This document shows positions 23,365 through 35,500 of a stretch of DNA of 64,000 nucleotides, in pieces (positions within the stretch are counted from its first letter, which is position 1; every line of letters starts with the position of its first letter). The stretch spans positions 316,889,189 to 316,953,188 of the forward strand of contig OW240916.1 in the NCBI GenBank assembly GCA_933207985.1, read 5' to 3'. Source of the stretch: Pelobates cultripes (lineage: Eukaryota; Chordata; Amphibia; Anura; Pelobatidae). A program made the position numbers and the translations under genes. The notes beneath the pieces are model-generated. The model did not search any database, was not told the DNA's origin, and saw only the letters and a list, made by a program, of their open reading frames with translations.

Positions 23365-26300
23365 CAATCAGTCACATTCACACAGCCACCTACCAGCTCT
23401 CAATCAGTCACATTCACACAGCCACCTACCATCTCTCAATCAGTCACATTCACACAGCCACTTACTATCTTTCATTCAGTCACATTCACACAGCCACCTA
23501 CCATCTCTCAATCAGTCACATTCACACAGCCACCTACCAGCTCTCATTCAGTCACATTCACCCAGCCACTTACCATCTCTCATTCAGTCACATTCACACA
23601 GCCACCTACCATCTCTCAAACAGTCACATTCACCCAGCCACTTACCATCTCTCATTCAGTCATATTCACACAGCCACCTACCATCTCTCATTCAGTCACA
23701 TTCACACAGCCACCTACCATCTCTCAAACAGTCACATTCACCCAGCCACTTACCATCTCTGAGTCACATTCACACAGCCACCTACCATCTCAATCAGTCT
23801 CATTCACACAGCCACCTACCATCTCAATCAGTCACATTCACAGCACCTACTTTCATCTCAAACAGTCACATTCACCCAGCCACTTACCCTCTCTCAGTCA
23901 TATTCACACAGCCACCTACCATCTCTCATTCAGTCACATTCACACAGCCACCTACCATCTCTCAAACAGTCTCATTCACCCAGCCACTTACCATCTCTGA
24001 GTCACATTCACACAGCCACCTACCATCTCTCAATCAGTCACATTCACACAGCCACCTACCATCTCTCAAACAGTCATATTCACCCAGCCACTTACCATCT
24101 CTCAGTCACATTCATACAGCCACCTACCATCTCTCATTCAGTCACATTTACACAGCCACCTACCATCTCTCAATCAGTCACATTCACTCAGCCACTTACT
24201 ATCTCTCAATCAGTCACATTCACACAGCCACTTACTATCTTTCATTCAGTCACATTCACACAGCCACCTACCATCTCTCATTCAGTCACATTCACACAGC
24301 CACCTACTATCTTTCATTCAGTCACATTCACACAGCCACCTACCATCTCTCAATCAGTCACATTCACACAGCACCTACCATCTCTCAATCAGTCACATTC
24401 ACACAGCCACTTACTATCTTTCATTTCAGTCCCCGCATTCACACAGCCACCTACCATCTCTCTCAATCAGTCACATTCACACAGCCACCTACCATCTCTC
24501 ATTCAGTGCATTCACTTTGGCCTTACCATCTCTCGGGTGCCATTCACACAGCCACCTACCATCTCATTCGGTCACATTCACACAGCCACTTACTATCTTT
24601 TCCATTGTTCACATTCACAGCCACCTACCATCTCTCATTCAGTCACATTCACACAGCCACTTACTATCTTTCATTCAGTCACATTCACACAGCCACCTAC
24701 CATCTCTCAATCAGTCACATTCACACAGCCACCTACCATCTCTCAATCAGTCACATTCACACAGCCACTTACTATCTTTCATTCAGTCACATTCACACAG
24801 CCACCTACCATCTCTCAATCAGTCACATTCACACAGCCACCTACCATCTCTCATTCAGTCACATTCACCCAGCCACTTACCATCTCTGAGTCACATTCAC
24901 ACAGCCACCTACCATCTCTCATTCAGTCACATTCACACAGCCACCTACCATCTCAATCAGTCTCATTCACACAGCCACCTACCATATCTCAATCAGTCAC
25001 ATTCACACAGCCACCTACCATCTCTCAAACAGTCATATTCACCCAGCCACTTACCATCTCTCAGTCACATTCATACAGCCACCTACCATCTCTCGAACCG
25101 AGTCACATTCTTACAGCCACCTACCATCTCTCAATCAGTCACATTTTACACAGCCACCTACCATCTCTCAATCAGTCCATTCACACAGCCACCTACCATC
25201 TCTCTCAATCAGTCCACATTCACACAGCCACCTACAATCTCATTCAGTCCATTCACACAGCCACCTACAATCTCTCATTCAGTCACATTCACCCAGCCAC
25301 CTACCATCTCAATCAGTCACATTCACACAGCCACCTACCATCTCTCATTCAGTCACATTCACCCAGCCACTTACCATCTCTCAGTCATATTCACACAGCC
25401 ACCTACCATCTCTCAATCAGTCACATTCACACAGCCACCTACCATCTCTCAAACAGTCACATTCACCCAGCCACTTACCATCTCTCAGTCACATTCATAC
25501 AGCCACCTACCATCTCTCACTCAGTCACATTCACACAGCCACCTACCATCTCTCAATCCAGTCCTCATTCCACACAGCCACCTACCATCTCCTCAATCAG
25601 TCTCACATTCACACAGCCACCTACCATCTCTCAAACAGTCATTGTCACCCAGCCACCCTGTCTCTCAGTCACATTCATACAGCCACCCTACCATCTCTCA
25701 TTCAGTCACATTTACACAGCCACCTACCATCTCTCAAACAGTCACATTCACCCCAGCCATACCCATCTCTCAGTCACATTCACTCAACCACTTACTATCT
25801 TTCATTCAGTCACATTCACACAGCCACCTACCATCTCTCAATCAGTCACATTCACACAGCCACCTACCATCTCTCAATCAGTCACATTCACACAGCCACT
25901 TACTATCTTTCATTCAGTCACATTCACACAGCCACCTACCATCTCTCATTCAGTCACATTCACACAGCCACTTACTATCTTTCATTCAGTCACATTCACA
26001 CAGCCACCTACCATCTCTCAATCAGTCACATTCACACAGCCACCTACCATCTCTCATTCAGTCACATTCACCCAGCCACTTACCATCTCTGAGTCACATT
26101 CACACAGCCACCTACCATCTCTCATTCAGTCACATTCACACAGCCACCTACCATCTCAATCAGTCTCATTCACACAGCCACCTACCATATCTCAATCAGT
26201 CACATTCACACAGCCACCTACCATCTCTCAAACAGTCATATTCACCCAGCCACTTACCATCTCTCAGTCACATTCATACAGCCACCTACCATCTCTCATT

Positions 26301-26475
26301 CAGTCACATTTACACAGCCACCTACCATCTCTCAAACAGTCACATTCACCCAGCCACTTACCATCTCTCAGTCACATTCACACAGCCACCTACCATCTCT
26401 CATTCAGTCACATTCACACAGCCACCTACAATCTCTCAAACAGTCACATTCACACAACCACCTACCATCTCTCAG
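23365..26475. repeat. 36-bp satellite, 3.1 kb, with higher-order duplication
   Basis: About 86 copies of a 36-bp unit containing CAGTCACATTCACACAGCCA and CCTACCATCTCTCA. The variants (CACACAG or CACCCAG; CACCTACC or CACTTACT; TCTCAATC, TTTCATTC or CTCAAAC) are arranged in longer blocks. The block around 24650-25085 reappears nearly unchanged around 25795-26290. As 36 is a multiple of 3, long plus-strand frames are open (up to 675 codons, with a 12-residue period of S, H, T and P); these are artefacts. Between about 24420-24640 and 25090-25770 the units carry many small indels, unlike the rest. Confidence 0.96.
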
Positions 26476-26526
26476 TTAGAGTCACCTTGCCTCCTACTGC
26501 CATCCAATCTCTTCACTCAGCGACTT

Positions 26527-26968
26527 AGAAACATAGAAACATAGAATGTGACGGCAGATAAGAACCATTCGGCCCATTTAGTCTGCCCAATTTTCTAAAT
26601 ACTTTCATTAGTCCCTGGCCTTATCTTATAGCTAGGATAGCCTTATGCCTAAACTCATTTACTGTGTTAACCTCTACCACTTCAGCTGGAAGGCTATTCC
26701 ATGCATCCACTACCCTCTCAGTAAAGTAATACTTCCTGATATTAGTTTTAAACCTTTGCCCCTCTAATTTAAGACTATGTCCTCTTGTTGTGGTAGTTTT
26801 TCTTCTTTTAAATATGGTCTCCTCCTTTACTGTGTTGATTCCTTTTATGTATTTAAATATTTCTATCATATCCCCCCGTCTCGTCTTTCCTCCAAGCTAT
26901 ACATGTTAAGATCCTTTAACCTTTCCTGGTAAGTTTTATCCCGCATTCCATGAACCAGTTTAGTAACC
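26527..26968 (-). pseudogene. CR1-type LINE ORF2 C-terminus and 3' end
   Basis: On the minus strand, open from 26869, it reads MIEIFKYIKGINTVKEETIF, then TTRGHSLKLEGQRF, then IRKYYFTERVVDAWNSLPAE. This is the C-terminal region of a CR1-type LINE ORF2 protein, downstream of the reverse transcriptase. The 3' UTR runs to the octamer tail at the left edge (TAGAAACATAGAAACATAG). It is 5' truncated and longer than the copy at 8155-8431, to which it is nearly identical in the shared part. It lies directly against the end of the 36-bp satellite. Confidence 0.82.
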
Positions 26969-27828
26969 TACAAATAGTTGCTAGATCAGGAGACCAGAGG
27001 GAAGAAATAGGATGAGACAGGGGACCACAAAACAGGGCACTATATCACTTCTGGATCAAGGGAGACTAACACTCACTGACATAATGAGCCGAGGGGTTGG
27101 ATTGGGGCGATTGGAGCTGGCGGACGCTGGGTGGGAACCCACTGACTAGGGGGGGAAATGGGGAATGACGGGATCCACTGAATAAAGGAATGCTACTTTA
27201 GGCTCACTGTATGATAAATATGTTAAATTGATGTTAATGCTTATATGCCTTTAAAGTGAATGCGCGCTACACACAAGATGTTACTGTCCATTCGGCTCTG
27301 ACCTTGGGGGATGCGGAGAGCCCCAAATCTATTTTTGATACCTTACCTGGGCGTAGCTCGAGTCACATTCCCTAACACATACACTCGTGCTAAAAGGTGT
27401 GTTGCCGGACGGCAGGGACCCTCGACTCCTGGGCTGGTACTGAAGCAAGCCCCTACTGGCACCGCCTACGGCCCGAGAACCCCCCCTCATCTCCTAGAGG
27501 AGGTCTAGATTCGGGATACAACCGAAATCTGTGAGGATACCCACAAACAGGGTACACACCTCCTTTTAAACTCTTCACGAAACAGCTGGCCCCGCACCCC
27601 GGGAACCGGGCCCCGGACTCCCTACTCATAGCATCTGCTACTCCCATCTCCCTCTCTTTCCCTCCCCATTACCCCTACTCCCCCCTCTCCCATCCCCTTC
27701 CTTACCTCCCTCCACGCATCGGACTAACCAGTGCCCCAGACACGTGACCTACCCGGAATTACCGGAAGATCGGAGAAACCCCCGGACCCCACGTTAGTCT
27801 GGAATCATAACCAACACACATAGAAAAC
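26969..27828 (+). mobile_element. Upstream region of an L1 LINE
   Basis: A GC-richer segment directly before the L1 endonuclease start, with a pyrimidine-rich tract (CTCTCTTTCCCTCCCC near 27650-27720). It is either L1 5' UTR or the ORF1-ORF2 spacer. No ORF1 coiled-coil protein was seen, so ORF1 is deleted or the element is 5' truncated. The left boundary is not determined. Confidence 0.45.
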
Positions 27829-28885
27829 ATGGCCTACCGAAGTGCACCTTTGAAGATTATCACACAGAATTGCAGAGGACTCAACATCCCTGAATGTAGG
27901 ACACACTTGCTACGAGAATTGAGGAAAAAACATGTAGCGATAGCTATGCTCCAAGAGACGCACTTCAAGGAAGGGTCAACCCCTGGACTACGGAATAAGC
28001 ATTACCCAAATAATTACATCCAACGGCCCATAAATCCGGAGTAGCCATAATACTAGCAGCTGAGCTGGAATTTAAAGAATTAGAATGAATACAGGACTCA
28101 CAGGGAAGATATCTCTTCCTTAAGGGCATCATAGCAGATAAGATATATACAATAGCGACCATCTATGTGCCCAACCGGAGGCAGGCCCCTTTCCTCCGAA
28201 ATACTTTACATCAACTGGAAGACTTCACAGAAGGGATACTATTGGTAGGAGTTGACTTTAACGCCCTGCTTGAACCAACGCTGGATTCCTCAATGGGTCA
28301 TAGTTGTCTTACGCAACACAGCATCAGTTCCATCCGACAGTCGATGGAGGCTCTGATACTGGTGGACTGTTGGAGAACACTTCACCCCACGGTGAAAGAC
28401 TTCACCTACTACTCTGCCCTTCACAACCGTTAGTCTCGCATAAACTATCTCCTCATTGCACAGGAAGCCCTCTCCCACCTATTCGGAGCCGAGATCACAC
28501 CGGCCACTTGGTCGGACCATGGATCGGCCGAGATGGAACTGGACTCCCCACTGTACAGACCGAAGGCATGGACCTGGAGACTTAATAAAGCTCTACTGCT
28601 AGATCCGGACACCAAAGAACAAATTCATCAAGCATTAGAACAATACTTTAGAGAAAATGACACCCGGAGACCTCCCCAATATCCGCATGGGAAGCTCACA
28701 AGAGCGTGATCCGCGGCACACTCATATGCATTGCTTCGCAGAATCTCGACCCTAGAGCATCAACATAAACATTCCCAGCTAAACGCAGTCTACGGAGAAC
28801 TAATGGAACACAGAAGAAAATTTAAAGACCTTATTATGAAAAGACATCTCCGATCTGTGTACACACTAATAAAGGAGGTAAATAC
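27829..28885 (+). pseudogene. L1 ORF2 endonuclease domain, broken
   Basis: Begins MAYRSAPLKIITQNCRGLNI, the start of an L1-clade ORF2 apurinic-type endonuclease. Motifs follow in order but in shifting frames: AMLQETHF, YVPNRRQAPF near 28165, VGVDFNALLEP near 28247, VDCWRTLHP near 28362 and ATWSDHGSAEM near 28505. In-frame stops (for example TAG at 28042-28044 and after the HNR near 28431) and frame changes make it non-functional. The order and spacing of the motifs (QN, QETH, DFN, WSDH) are those of the family. Confidence 0.85.
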
Positions 28886-29085
28886 CTAGCGAGACGACTG
28901 AAGGGCCCCTTGCCCCATTGGCAAATACATAAGATACGCCTGGCCTCGGGGGAGGTCTCTCCCTTCCCGCAGAAGATTGCAGGGGAGTTTAGGACTTTTT
29001 ACGAGAACCTCTATAATCTATACACACCTAACGGGGACACGAGGCCGCAAGGGACCACGCAAAGATACAGGACTTTCTGTCTGAC

Positions 29086-30144
29086 ATGGTCACGAACACG
29101 ATCGACCAGGACTCGGCATTAATATTGGACACACCAATCACCACGGAAGAACTAGCCACAGACCTTAAGACATCCAAAACCGGCAAGGCTCCTGGCCCAG
29201 ATGGCTTCTCCACGGGGTATTATAAAAGCTTCTCGGGAGTATTGCTGCCTTGGCTGACCAAGGCACTAAATGCTGTAGGCGAGGGAGGAAACCTGGGAAG
29301 GGAATCCCTAGCAGCCACCATCACAGTTTTACTTAAACCAGGGAAGGACCCGTTACAGTGCGGTAGTTACCGCCCGATCTCACTGTTAAACGTAGATGCC
29401 AAACTATTCACGAAAGTTCTAGCAACCAGACTTAAACATCTCCTTACCGATTTGATACACGCGAACCAGACGGGATTCATCCCAGGTCGAGAAGCTAGAG
29501 ACATCACCCTAAAACTCTTCGCTATCCAGCACCACGCAAGGAAATTGGGGACCCAGTTACTAATGCTATCAACCGATGCGGAAAAAGCAGGTGACCGGGT
29601 CAACTGGACATACATGCTGGCGACACTGAGACGGCTGGGCTGCGGTCAGAGACTCCTTATGTGGATATCTGCCCTGTATAGCAGACTGCGCGCAACCGTG
29701 AGGATTAATGGGTCCACGACCGCTGATTTTGCGATCAGCAACGGAACCCGACAGGGATGCTCACTCTCACTGTTGCTGTTCACGCTGACCCTGGAGCCAC
29801 TGTTACAGGCAATCTGCCAAAATCCAGACATACAGGGATATGACTGGCAGGGAGTGCAACATAAAGTGGCTGCATATGTGGACGACCTCCTTTTCTTTGT
29901 CTGCAACCCCAGAATCACACTGCCGTGTCTCCTTTCAGAATTTGATAGATTCGGACAGCTATCCGGATTCAAGCTTAACATCTTGAAATGTGAGATCTTG
30001 AACATAACACTCCCCACAGAGGAATTCCTGTCTTTAGAATCACAATTTGCATTCCACTGGTGTCGCCGCAAGATGAAATACCTGGTCATCTGGGTGACCA
30101 CGGACCCGAAAGATATATATCAACACAACTTTACACCCTTATAA
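29086..30144 (+). pseudogene. L1 ORF2 reverse transcriptase domain
   Basis: A 352-codon open segment holding the reverse transcriptase blocks in order: KTGKAPGPDGFS near residue 32, LLKPGKDP and YRPISLLNVDAK near residue 90, NQTGFIPGREARD near 128, EKAGDRVNW near 165, NGTRQGCSLSLLLF near 220 and the catalytic YVDDLLFF at residue 264. The block A motif normally has a hydrophobic residue and D (AFD); here it reads AGD, so one residue is altered though the aspartate remains. QGCPLSPLLF is changed to QGCSLSLLLF. The frame ends just after KYLVIWVTTDPKDIYQHN. Upstream it connects to the broken endonuclease. The domain is inactive in context. Confidence 0.88.
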
Positions 30145-30593
30145 AAGAACAACGGCAATGGGAGGAACAACTCGGAAAATCACTCACAACCCAGCAATGG
30201 GATAAACCGAAGTTGTGGCAGCATAAGAGCTCTATGAGTTCCTATTACCAGGAAATTAATTACAAATTGCCCTCCCTATGGTATAGAACACCAACTTTAC
30301 TACACCGAATATTCCCATCAATTCCCCAGGTGTGCTGGAGGTGCCAGGAAAGACGCGGCACGGTGCTACACATCTGGTGGGAGTGCAGAGATATCACCCC
30401 ATATTGGGAAATGATTAGGGACACAGTGAAGCTTATCATGGGAGACATACCGGAGTGGAATGCGGACTTGACATTGTTACACACCTCGACACAACCCTTA
30501 TCGTCGTACAAGAAATCGATATTACGACACCTGCTTAATGCCGCCAAGGCCAACATACCAGCCCACTGGAAAAAGAGTGAAGAAAAGTACTAG
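30060..30593 (+). pseudogene. L1 ORF2 C-terminal domain with Cys-His knuckle
   Basis: Overlaps the end of the reverse transcriptase segment in another frame. It carries IKEQRQWEEQLGKSLTTQQW and then a knuckle with C92, C95, H104 and C109 (CWRCQE then GTVLHIWWEC), typical of the L1 ORF2 C-terminus. The distance from YVDD to this knuckle is only about 450 bp. In full L1 ORF2 several hundred residues lie between, so a large internal deletion probably joined the QHNFTPL region to the C-terminal part. Confidence 0.8.
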
Positions 30594-31614
30594 AAAAGAG
30601 TGGATTCGCAGAGTAGAAGATATTCAAGGAGCAGAAGAAGCACATGCTACCCTGACAGGACAAGGAACCAGACATGTGGATGCCATGGTTCTTATATATC
30701 TCCCGTTACCGTTGTGATGGAGATTCACCGGGAAACACGGCAGGGGTACCGACTGATGCGAGCCTTACAGGAGAAATCACACCCCACATATCCTGATTGC
30801 CCATTACCCCCTGCTCCTAACCCTTTCCTTACCCCCCCACCAGACTACCAGGGCCTGGGGGAACCGGAATCAAGGCCAGACGGGCCGATCATGAGACAGA
30901 CAAATAGCATAATAAACTAGGAGAGTAATAAGGATAAACAAAACGAGTAATAGAAGATGGAAAATGACAAAAGACAATGATACCTGATCAGTGGCACAGT
31001 GATCCAGGACACTCTGTGGCTTGGATACCTGGCAATTAGATGGGAATATAGCAAAACATAACGAACGTATGGCAATTAGATAGACACACACCCCATCACA
31101 CCCGCGCACAACAGAGACGCCCATTTTCAACATAACATCAAAACCTAACACGTAATAGCTAAGGACAAGGATTCAGGCACCACAGAGGAGATGCAGAGAA
31201 ACCTAAGCAACACTTGGGCTCTGCCATAGGTAAAAGTCATAGGGGGGAAACTAGACCCCGAGCAATTAATATAAGCTACATAATATGTGTAAGCTTCCAC
31301 TTAAGATTGAAACCTGGAGTTTCACAAAAACTAAGATGATAAATTCAATGTTATAGCAGAAGTGAGCATATATGTACCCTAAAGTAGGGAGAGGTTAACT
31401 AGATCTACTCCCCAGAAAGTCGACTCGGACCTGCGAGTCCCATTATAACATGAGCCGGCAAGGCAATGTGTCTTCAAAACGTATATTTCTCTCATGGATC
31501 CCGAGTTTTCCTTGTTTATGTTATGCAAATGTTATATAAATGATTAGACCTGCGAGTCTTACTGTTTAACTTACGATGAACCTACAAATAAATAAAAACA
31601 AATTTTCAAAAAAT
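30594..31614 (+). mobile_element. L1 3' UTR and A-rich end
   Basis: Non-coding sequence after the L1 ORF2 stop, ending near 31570-31614 in CAAATAAATAAAAACAAATT and further A-rich text. Presumed 3' end of the L1 insertion, whose total span would be about 27-31.6 kb. Target duplications were not found. Confidence 0.55.
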
Positions 31615-31744
31615 ATATGGGCGCTGCAGTTGCTTTAGAGCTTTATATTTATGCTGTTTTATATATTGTATATGTTCATTAGTAGTTTGTGGTATTGTGT
31701 AGGATACATATGAATGTAGGCTGTGTGTGGGGGCTGCTTGTGGA

Positions 31745-32020
31745 GTTGTGTATGTAGATCGTATGTTACATAGTGTGTTTAGTGGTGTGTTTACATGTGG
31801 GGCTACTTGGAGTTGTGTATGTAGATTATATGTTACATAGTGTGTTTGGTGGTGTGTGTACATGTGGGGCTGCTTGTGGAGTTGTGTATGTAGATTATAT
31901 GTTACATAGTGTGTTTGGTGGTGTGTGTACATGTGGGGCTGCTTGGAGTTGTGTATGTGGATTGTCAGTGGTGTTGTGTTTATGGGGGTTGAGTGTGTGT
32001 TTGTGTGTGGGCTGTTTGTA
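31745..32020. repeat. ~67-bp tandem repeat, four copies
   Basis: TTGTGTATGTAGA-type anchors occur at 31746, 31813, 31882 and 31949, with GTTACATAGTGTGTTTGGTG and GTACATGTGGGGCTGCTTG in each unit. Spacing alternates 67, 69 and 67 bp because of a TG insertion in the GCTTGTGGAG variant. Confidence 0.85.
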
Positions 32021-32884
32021 GTATTGGTATGTGCGGCATCTTCTGCAGCTCTGTGAACATCTAGCAGTGTGGGTGGCTTCCCTGGGGTTCAGTGGGGACC
32101 CGGCTGGCCAGGTACACACCCATCCCAGCACACCCCCGCACCAGAAGTGTTTTTACTTTCCAGTGAGGATATTACTCCCAAGAATCCTAGGTGGGGATTA
32201 TACCACTCAAGCTGTATTCATTGAACAGTTAGTCTGTTCAACTAAATGTGAGTAACCACTTGGTTTTTTATCTTCTCACCTCTGGCATTTTATACTTTGA
32301 GCACCATTGTTGTTCCCGCTTTTATTTCCACATATGGTTCCCTAATCAAGAAAGAATACTAAGACCTCACGTATCCCATAAGTGGGGATTATACCACTGT
32401 ACGTTATCAACACTAGAGCTAAGTCCATAGCTCTTGAAAACGTGAGTAGGACCATATACTCTTTTATTGCTTCTACCCCCTTCGGGACATACTATACCAT
32501 CAGTTGTTATTTTCTCATTTCATATGATGTACAAAGACGCATCTACACCACTCTGAAGAATCCCCCACTACAAAAGACTGTATTCACCTCTACAAAGAAA
32601 TACCTCATTGTTTGATTCATCTACCAGTCAGACTATTTATTCTGGACTTCTATTTGCTTATTATCTATCATATATATTGCATTCTAGTCTGCCTATTCTG
32701 TGCTCTTTTAATTTATGTGGTTTATAGTGACGCTGCCTTCCTTTTTTTTTTTCTGTACCATTTCTGTTGTAAGGCCTGTGAGGGAGCCCTACTTTTTAGG
32801 TGTGCTGCCACATTTTACTTATTTATTATTGTTTCTGTTGTATTTTGTATAGATAGAGAGTGCTGATCCCTTTCTTCTGTAGTA
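32021..32884. repeat. Dispersed repeat-like sequence, no gene
   Basis: Contains GTGGGGATTATACCACT twice (near 32191 and 32382), which suggests a duplicated segment inside a dispersed repeat. AT-rich otherwise, without recognised coding sequence. Confidence 0.4.
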
Positions 32885-32998
32885 TTCCTGATAGGCCAGA
32901 GCCTGTTTGCCTGTTTCTGACAGCCTTGAGTGCTGTGCAAAAGCACCTCGAGTGCCATGCATGGCACACGTGCCATAGGTTGCTGACTCCTGCACTAA
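32885..32998. mobile_element. hAT-type terminal fragment
   Basis: The end GGCACACGTGCCATAGGTTG then CTGACTCCTGC, read on the minus strand, is a GCAGGAGTCAGCAACCTATG-type terminus followed by GGCACGTGTGCC, a form common at ends of vertebrate hAT elements. The other end is not recognised. Confidence 0.5.
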
Positions 32999-33429
32999 TT
33001 TATCTACATCCAGCCTTCTACATCCATCCACCCAGTTATATAAAGACACTCAGCCATGTCACATGCACATACAACACTCTTTCTATCCCACACACATACA
33101 ACACTCAGCCGGCCCATTCACAGAACAGAGCCCAGGGCTCTAGGAAAGGATCCCAACCTGGCTTCCTTTCTAGAGCCAATCTTTATCCAGCTCTGAACAG
33201 GATGTACAATTTATTAGTATTATTATTATTATTATTGCACTTTATTTGTGTATCCATTATATCTTCACTATGTTTTACTCTCTCACCATCTCACTTTTGT
33301 TGTGCTGTCCTGTTCTGTTATTCTTCAGGTTTTTTAAATGTACCATTATTATATTTGTACACTTTATAGGGACACACAAGGCAGCTGAAGAGTGCATACA
33401 TACATAACCAAAACCTTAATACCTCAGAT
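32999..33429. other. Intron sequence, short ATT run
   Basis: Nothing recognisable except an ATT microsatellite at 33212-33236. Confidence 0.45.
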
Positions 33430-33690
33430 ATTTTGTGAACTACATTTCCCATGATGCTTGGTCAGCCAGTGTGGTAGAGCCTCATACACTATTGCTCTGA
33501 TATTTTGAATGATGCCAGCTGTCTGGTTGTTGCATAAACCTCAAAAAAGCACCAACCCCCAGCCCCTGACTTGGAATGTAAGACTAGATATCCCAGAAAC
33601 CCCTGCCAATACTTAGCATTCTGTAATGGAACTCTGTGCAGACGCATTATCACTAGAGTCATGGCGGCTCCTCCAGTGCACTGAAATAAC
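33430..33690. mobile_element. Possible MITE carrying an ACTACATTTCCCATGATGC word
   Basis: ACTACATTTCCCATGATGC at 33439-33457 resembles the SBS/ZNF143-type word (ACTACAATTCCCAGAATGC) and is typical of several vertebrate MITE termini. The nearly identical word lies inverted at 11780-11798. No matching second terminus was located here. Confidence 0.4.
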
Positions 33691-34049
33691 AACTAATAAT
33701 AATCATAATATTAATAATATTTAACCAGTGAAGGTACATCATGGGCTCTAGGCATTTTACTCCCCAATTTAATGGATCTTATGTTTTTTTGTCATTAGAA
33801 GGATAACAAGCTGAGTTGATTTTTCCAGGAATTAAACCAGTGATACTATAACAATTGCTCTAACTAGAGAACTATGTCTCCAGCATAGGATGAGTTCATG
33901 ACTGAATTAATAAAACTCTACAAATGTGTAATATATAATCTCCCATCAGAGCGTCAGTATGTGAATGAATAGTGTGAGGTTAGGCCATGATAAAGGGAAA
34001 CCAAATGTAAGATAAAGTCTACTGATTGGGATGTGGGGTCCTCCTATCA
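33691..34049. other. Intron sequence, short AAT run
   Basis: AAT-rich stretch at 33692-33722; nothing else recognised. Confidence 0.5.
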
Positions 34050-34053
34050 TTAA

Positions 34054-34487
34054 AGGACAACTATAGGCACCCAGACCACTTCAGCTTAATGAAGTGGTCT
34101 GGGTGCCAGGTCCATCTAGGGTTAACCCTGCCTGCTGTAAACTAGCAGTTTCATAAAAACTGCTATGTTTACCTATGGGTTAATCCAGCCTCTAGTGGCT
34201 GTCTCATTGACAGTGAGAATGAGAAGACGCTTGCGTCCATAGGAAAGCATTGAGAATGCTTTCCTAAGGACTGGCTGAATGCGCGCGTGGCTCTTGCCGC
34301 GCATGTGCATTCAGCCGATGATGGCGAAAAGGAGGAGGAGAGTTCCCCGCGCCGGGGGAAAACAGGTAAGATTTAACCCCTTCAGCCCTCTAGAGCCCGG
34401 CGGGAGGGGACCCTAATGGTGGGGGGGACCTAGAGACCCTATAGTGCCAGGAAAACGAGTATGTTTTCCTGGCACTATAGTGGTCCT
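34054..34487. mobile_element. TTAA-flanked MITE, 434 bp
   Basis: Flanked by TTAA at 34050-34053 and 34488-34491. The left end AGGACAACTATAGGCACCC and right end GGCACTATAGTGGTCCT are inverted over the first 13 or so bases. The interior includes TTCAGCTTAATGAAGTGGTC and the CATAGGAAAGCATTGAGAATG foldback segment shared with 35637-36038 and 43772-44187. No open frame of note. TTAA targets fit a piggyBac-like non-autonomous family; this is inference. Confidence 0.88.
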
Positions 34488-34491
34488 TTAA

Positions 34492-35084
34492 GCTGCCATA
34501 TGACTCCAATAGTTCTGTGCCTGGAGCATTGGTGGGGTGTTTTGGGGTGACAGTTGTCCTTTAAATCCTTTAACATTTCAGAACTATGTCATGCACACCT
34601 CTGGAAATGAGAAGGATACATATTGCAGAGATACATTTAAAGTGAGAGACATGTTAAGACAATGTAAAGGGCTGCAAGATATTCACTGCAGCTTGAAAAC
34701 TTAGCAGCAGAAAATGACTCGGTGTAAGGTGATTAATCATTTTATCAAGGCCTGCTTCTGCATTATACTGTGATAATGGCTGAGTAAAGCACCTACATTC
34801 ACTGGGTTTATTGTAATCTAAAGGGTGACAGGGAAAATGGGCCTCGCACAACGGGTGATAGATGGCACTTTTAATCTGGACTGAAGACAGATAAAGTGAT
34901 AGCTGGCGCACAGCGGGTAACATTGAGTTGCCAACTAAAGGACATGCCTAATAAAAAAAATAAAACCTACACTAAAAAAAAAAATATATAACAATGGAAA
35001 CATGAGAACATTTCCAAAAAATATGTTCTACAGGAGAATGAGCAGGGTGCTTATCATATACATCTTACATACTTATTATTACAT
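34492..35084. other. Intron sequence without supported features
   Basis: Nothing recognisable; AT-rich with A-runs near 34955-34985. Confidence 0.5.
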
Positions 35085-35500
35085 TTATTGGTATTTATAT
35101 AGCGCCGACTTATTCCGCAGTGCTTTACAATATTATAAAAGGGATATTTATCAATAAATTAGGCAATTACAAAATTATACAGGAACAATAGGTAGTTGAG
35201 GACCCTGCTCAAACGAGCTTACAATCTAAAGGCGATGGGTTATAAAACACAATAGGAAGGGCATCAAGCGGGGCAGCAAACAAACAAGGTGGTAAAGTAA
35301 CAGAACTAGAGGTGAGAGACAGGTTACTCTGGAGGTCAGAAGCATTTCTGAACAGATGGGTTTTGAGGGACTTCTTAAACGATTGAAGCCTGGGGGAGAG
35401 TGTAATGGGGGTATGCTGGCCGTTCCAAGGGAAAGGAGCTGCCTGTGAAAAGTTCTGCCAGTTAGCAGTGAGGGTGCGAACAGCTTTTTGATCCAAGGAG
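35085..35500 (-). pseudogene. LINE 3' end (L2-like C-terminus plus tail), minus strand
   Basis: At the left edge, the + strand shows TATTTATATAGCGCCGACTT and CCGCAGTGCTTTACA, the inverted tail of a common frog LINE/SINE. CTGCTCAAACGAGCTTACAA follows. Further in, the minus strand reads APFPWNGQHTPITLSPRLQS followed by FKKSLKTHLF, the usual end of an L2-like LINE ORF2. The fragment is 5' truncated at about 35500. Confidence 0.65.

Noticed and set aside
24517..26544. Plus-strand open frames of 663 and 675 codons rich in S, H, T and P
   Set aside because: They come from stop-free 36-bp satellite units, with frame jumps at indels; no unique sequence is encoded.
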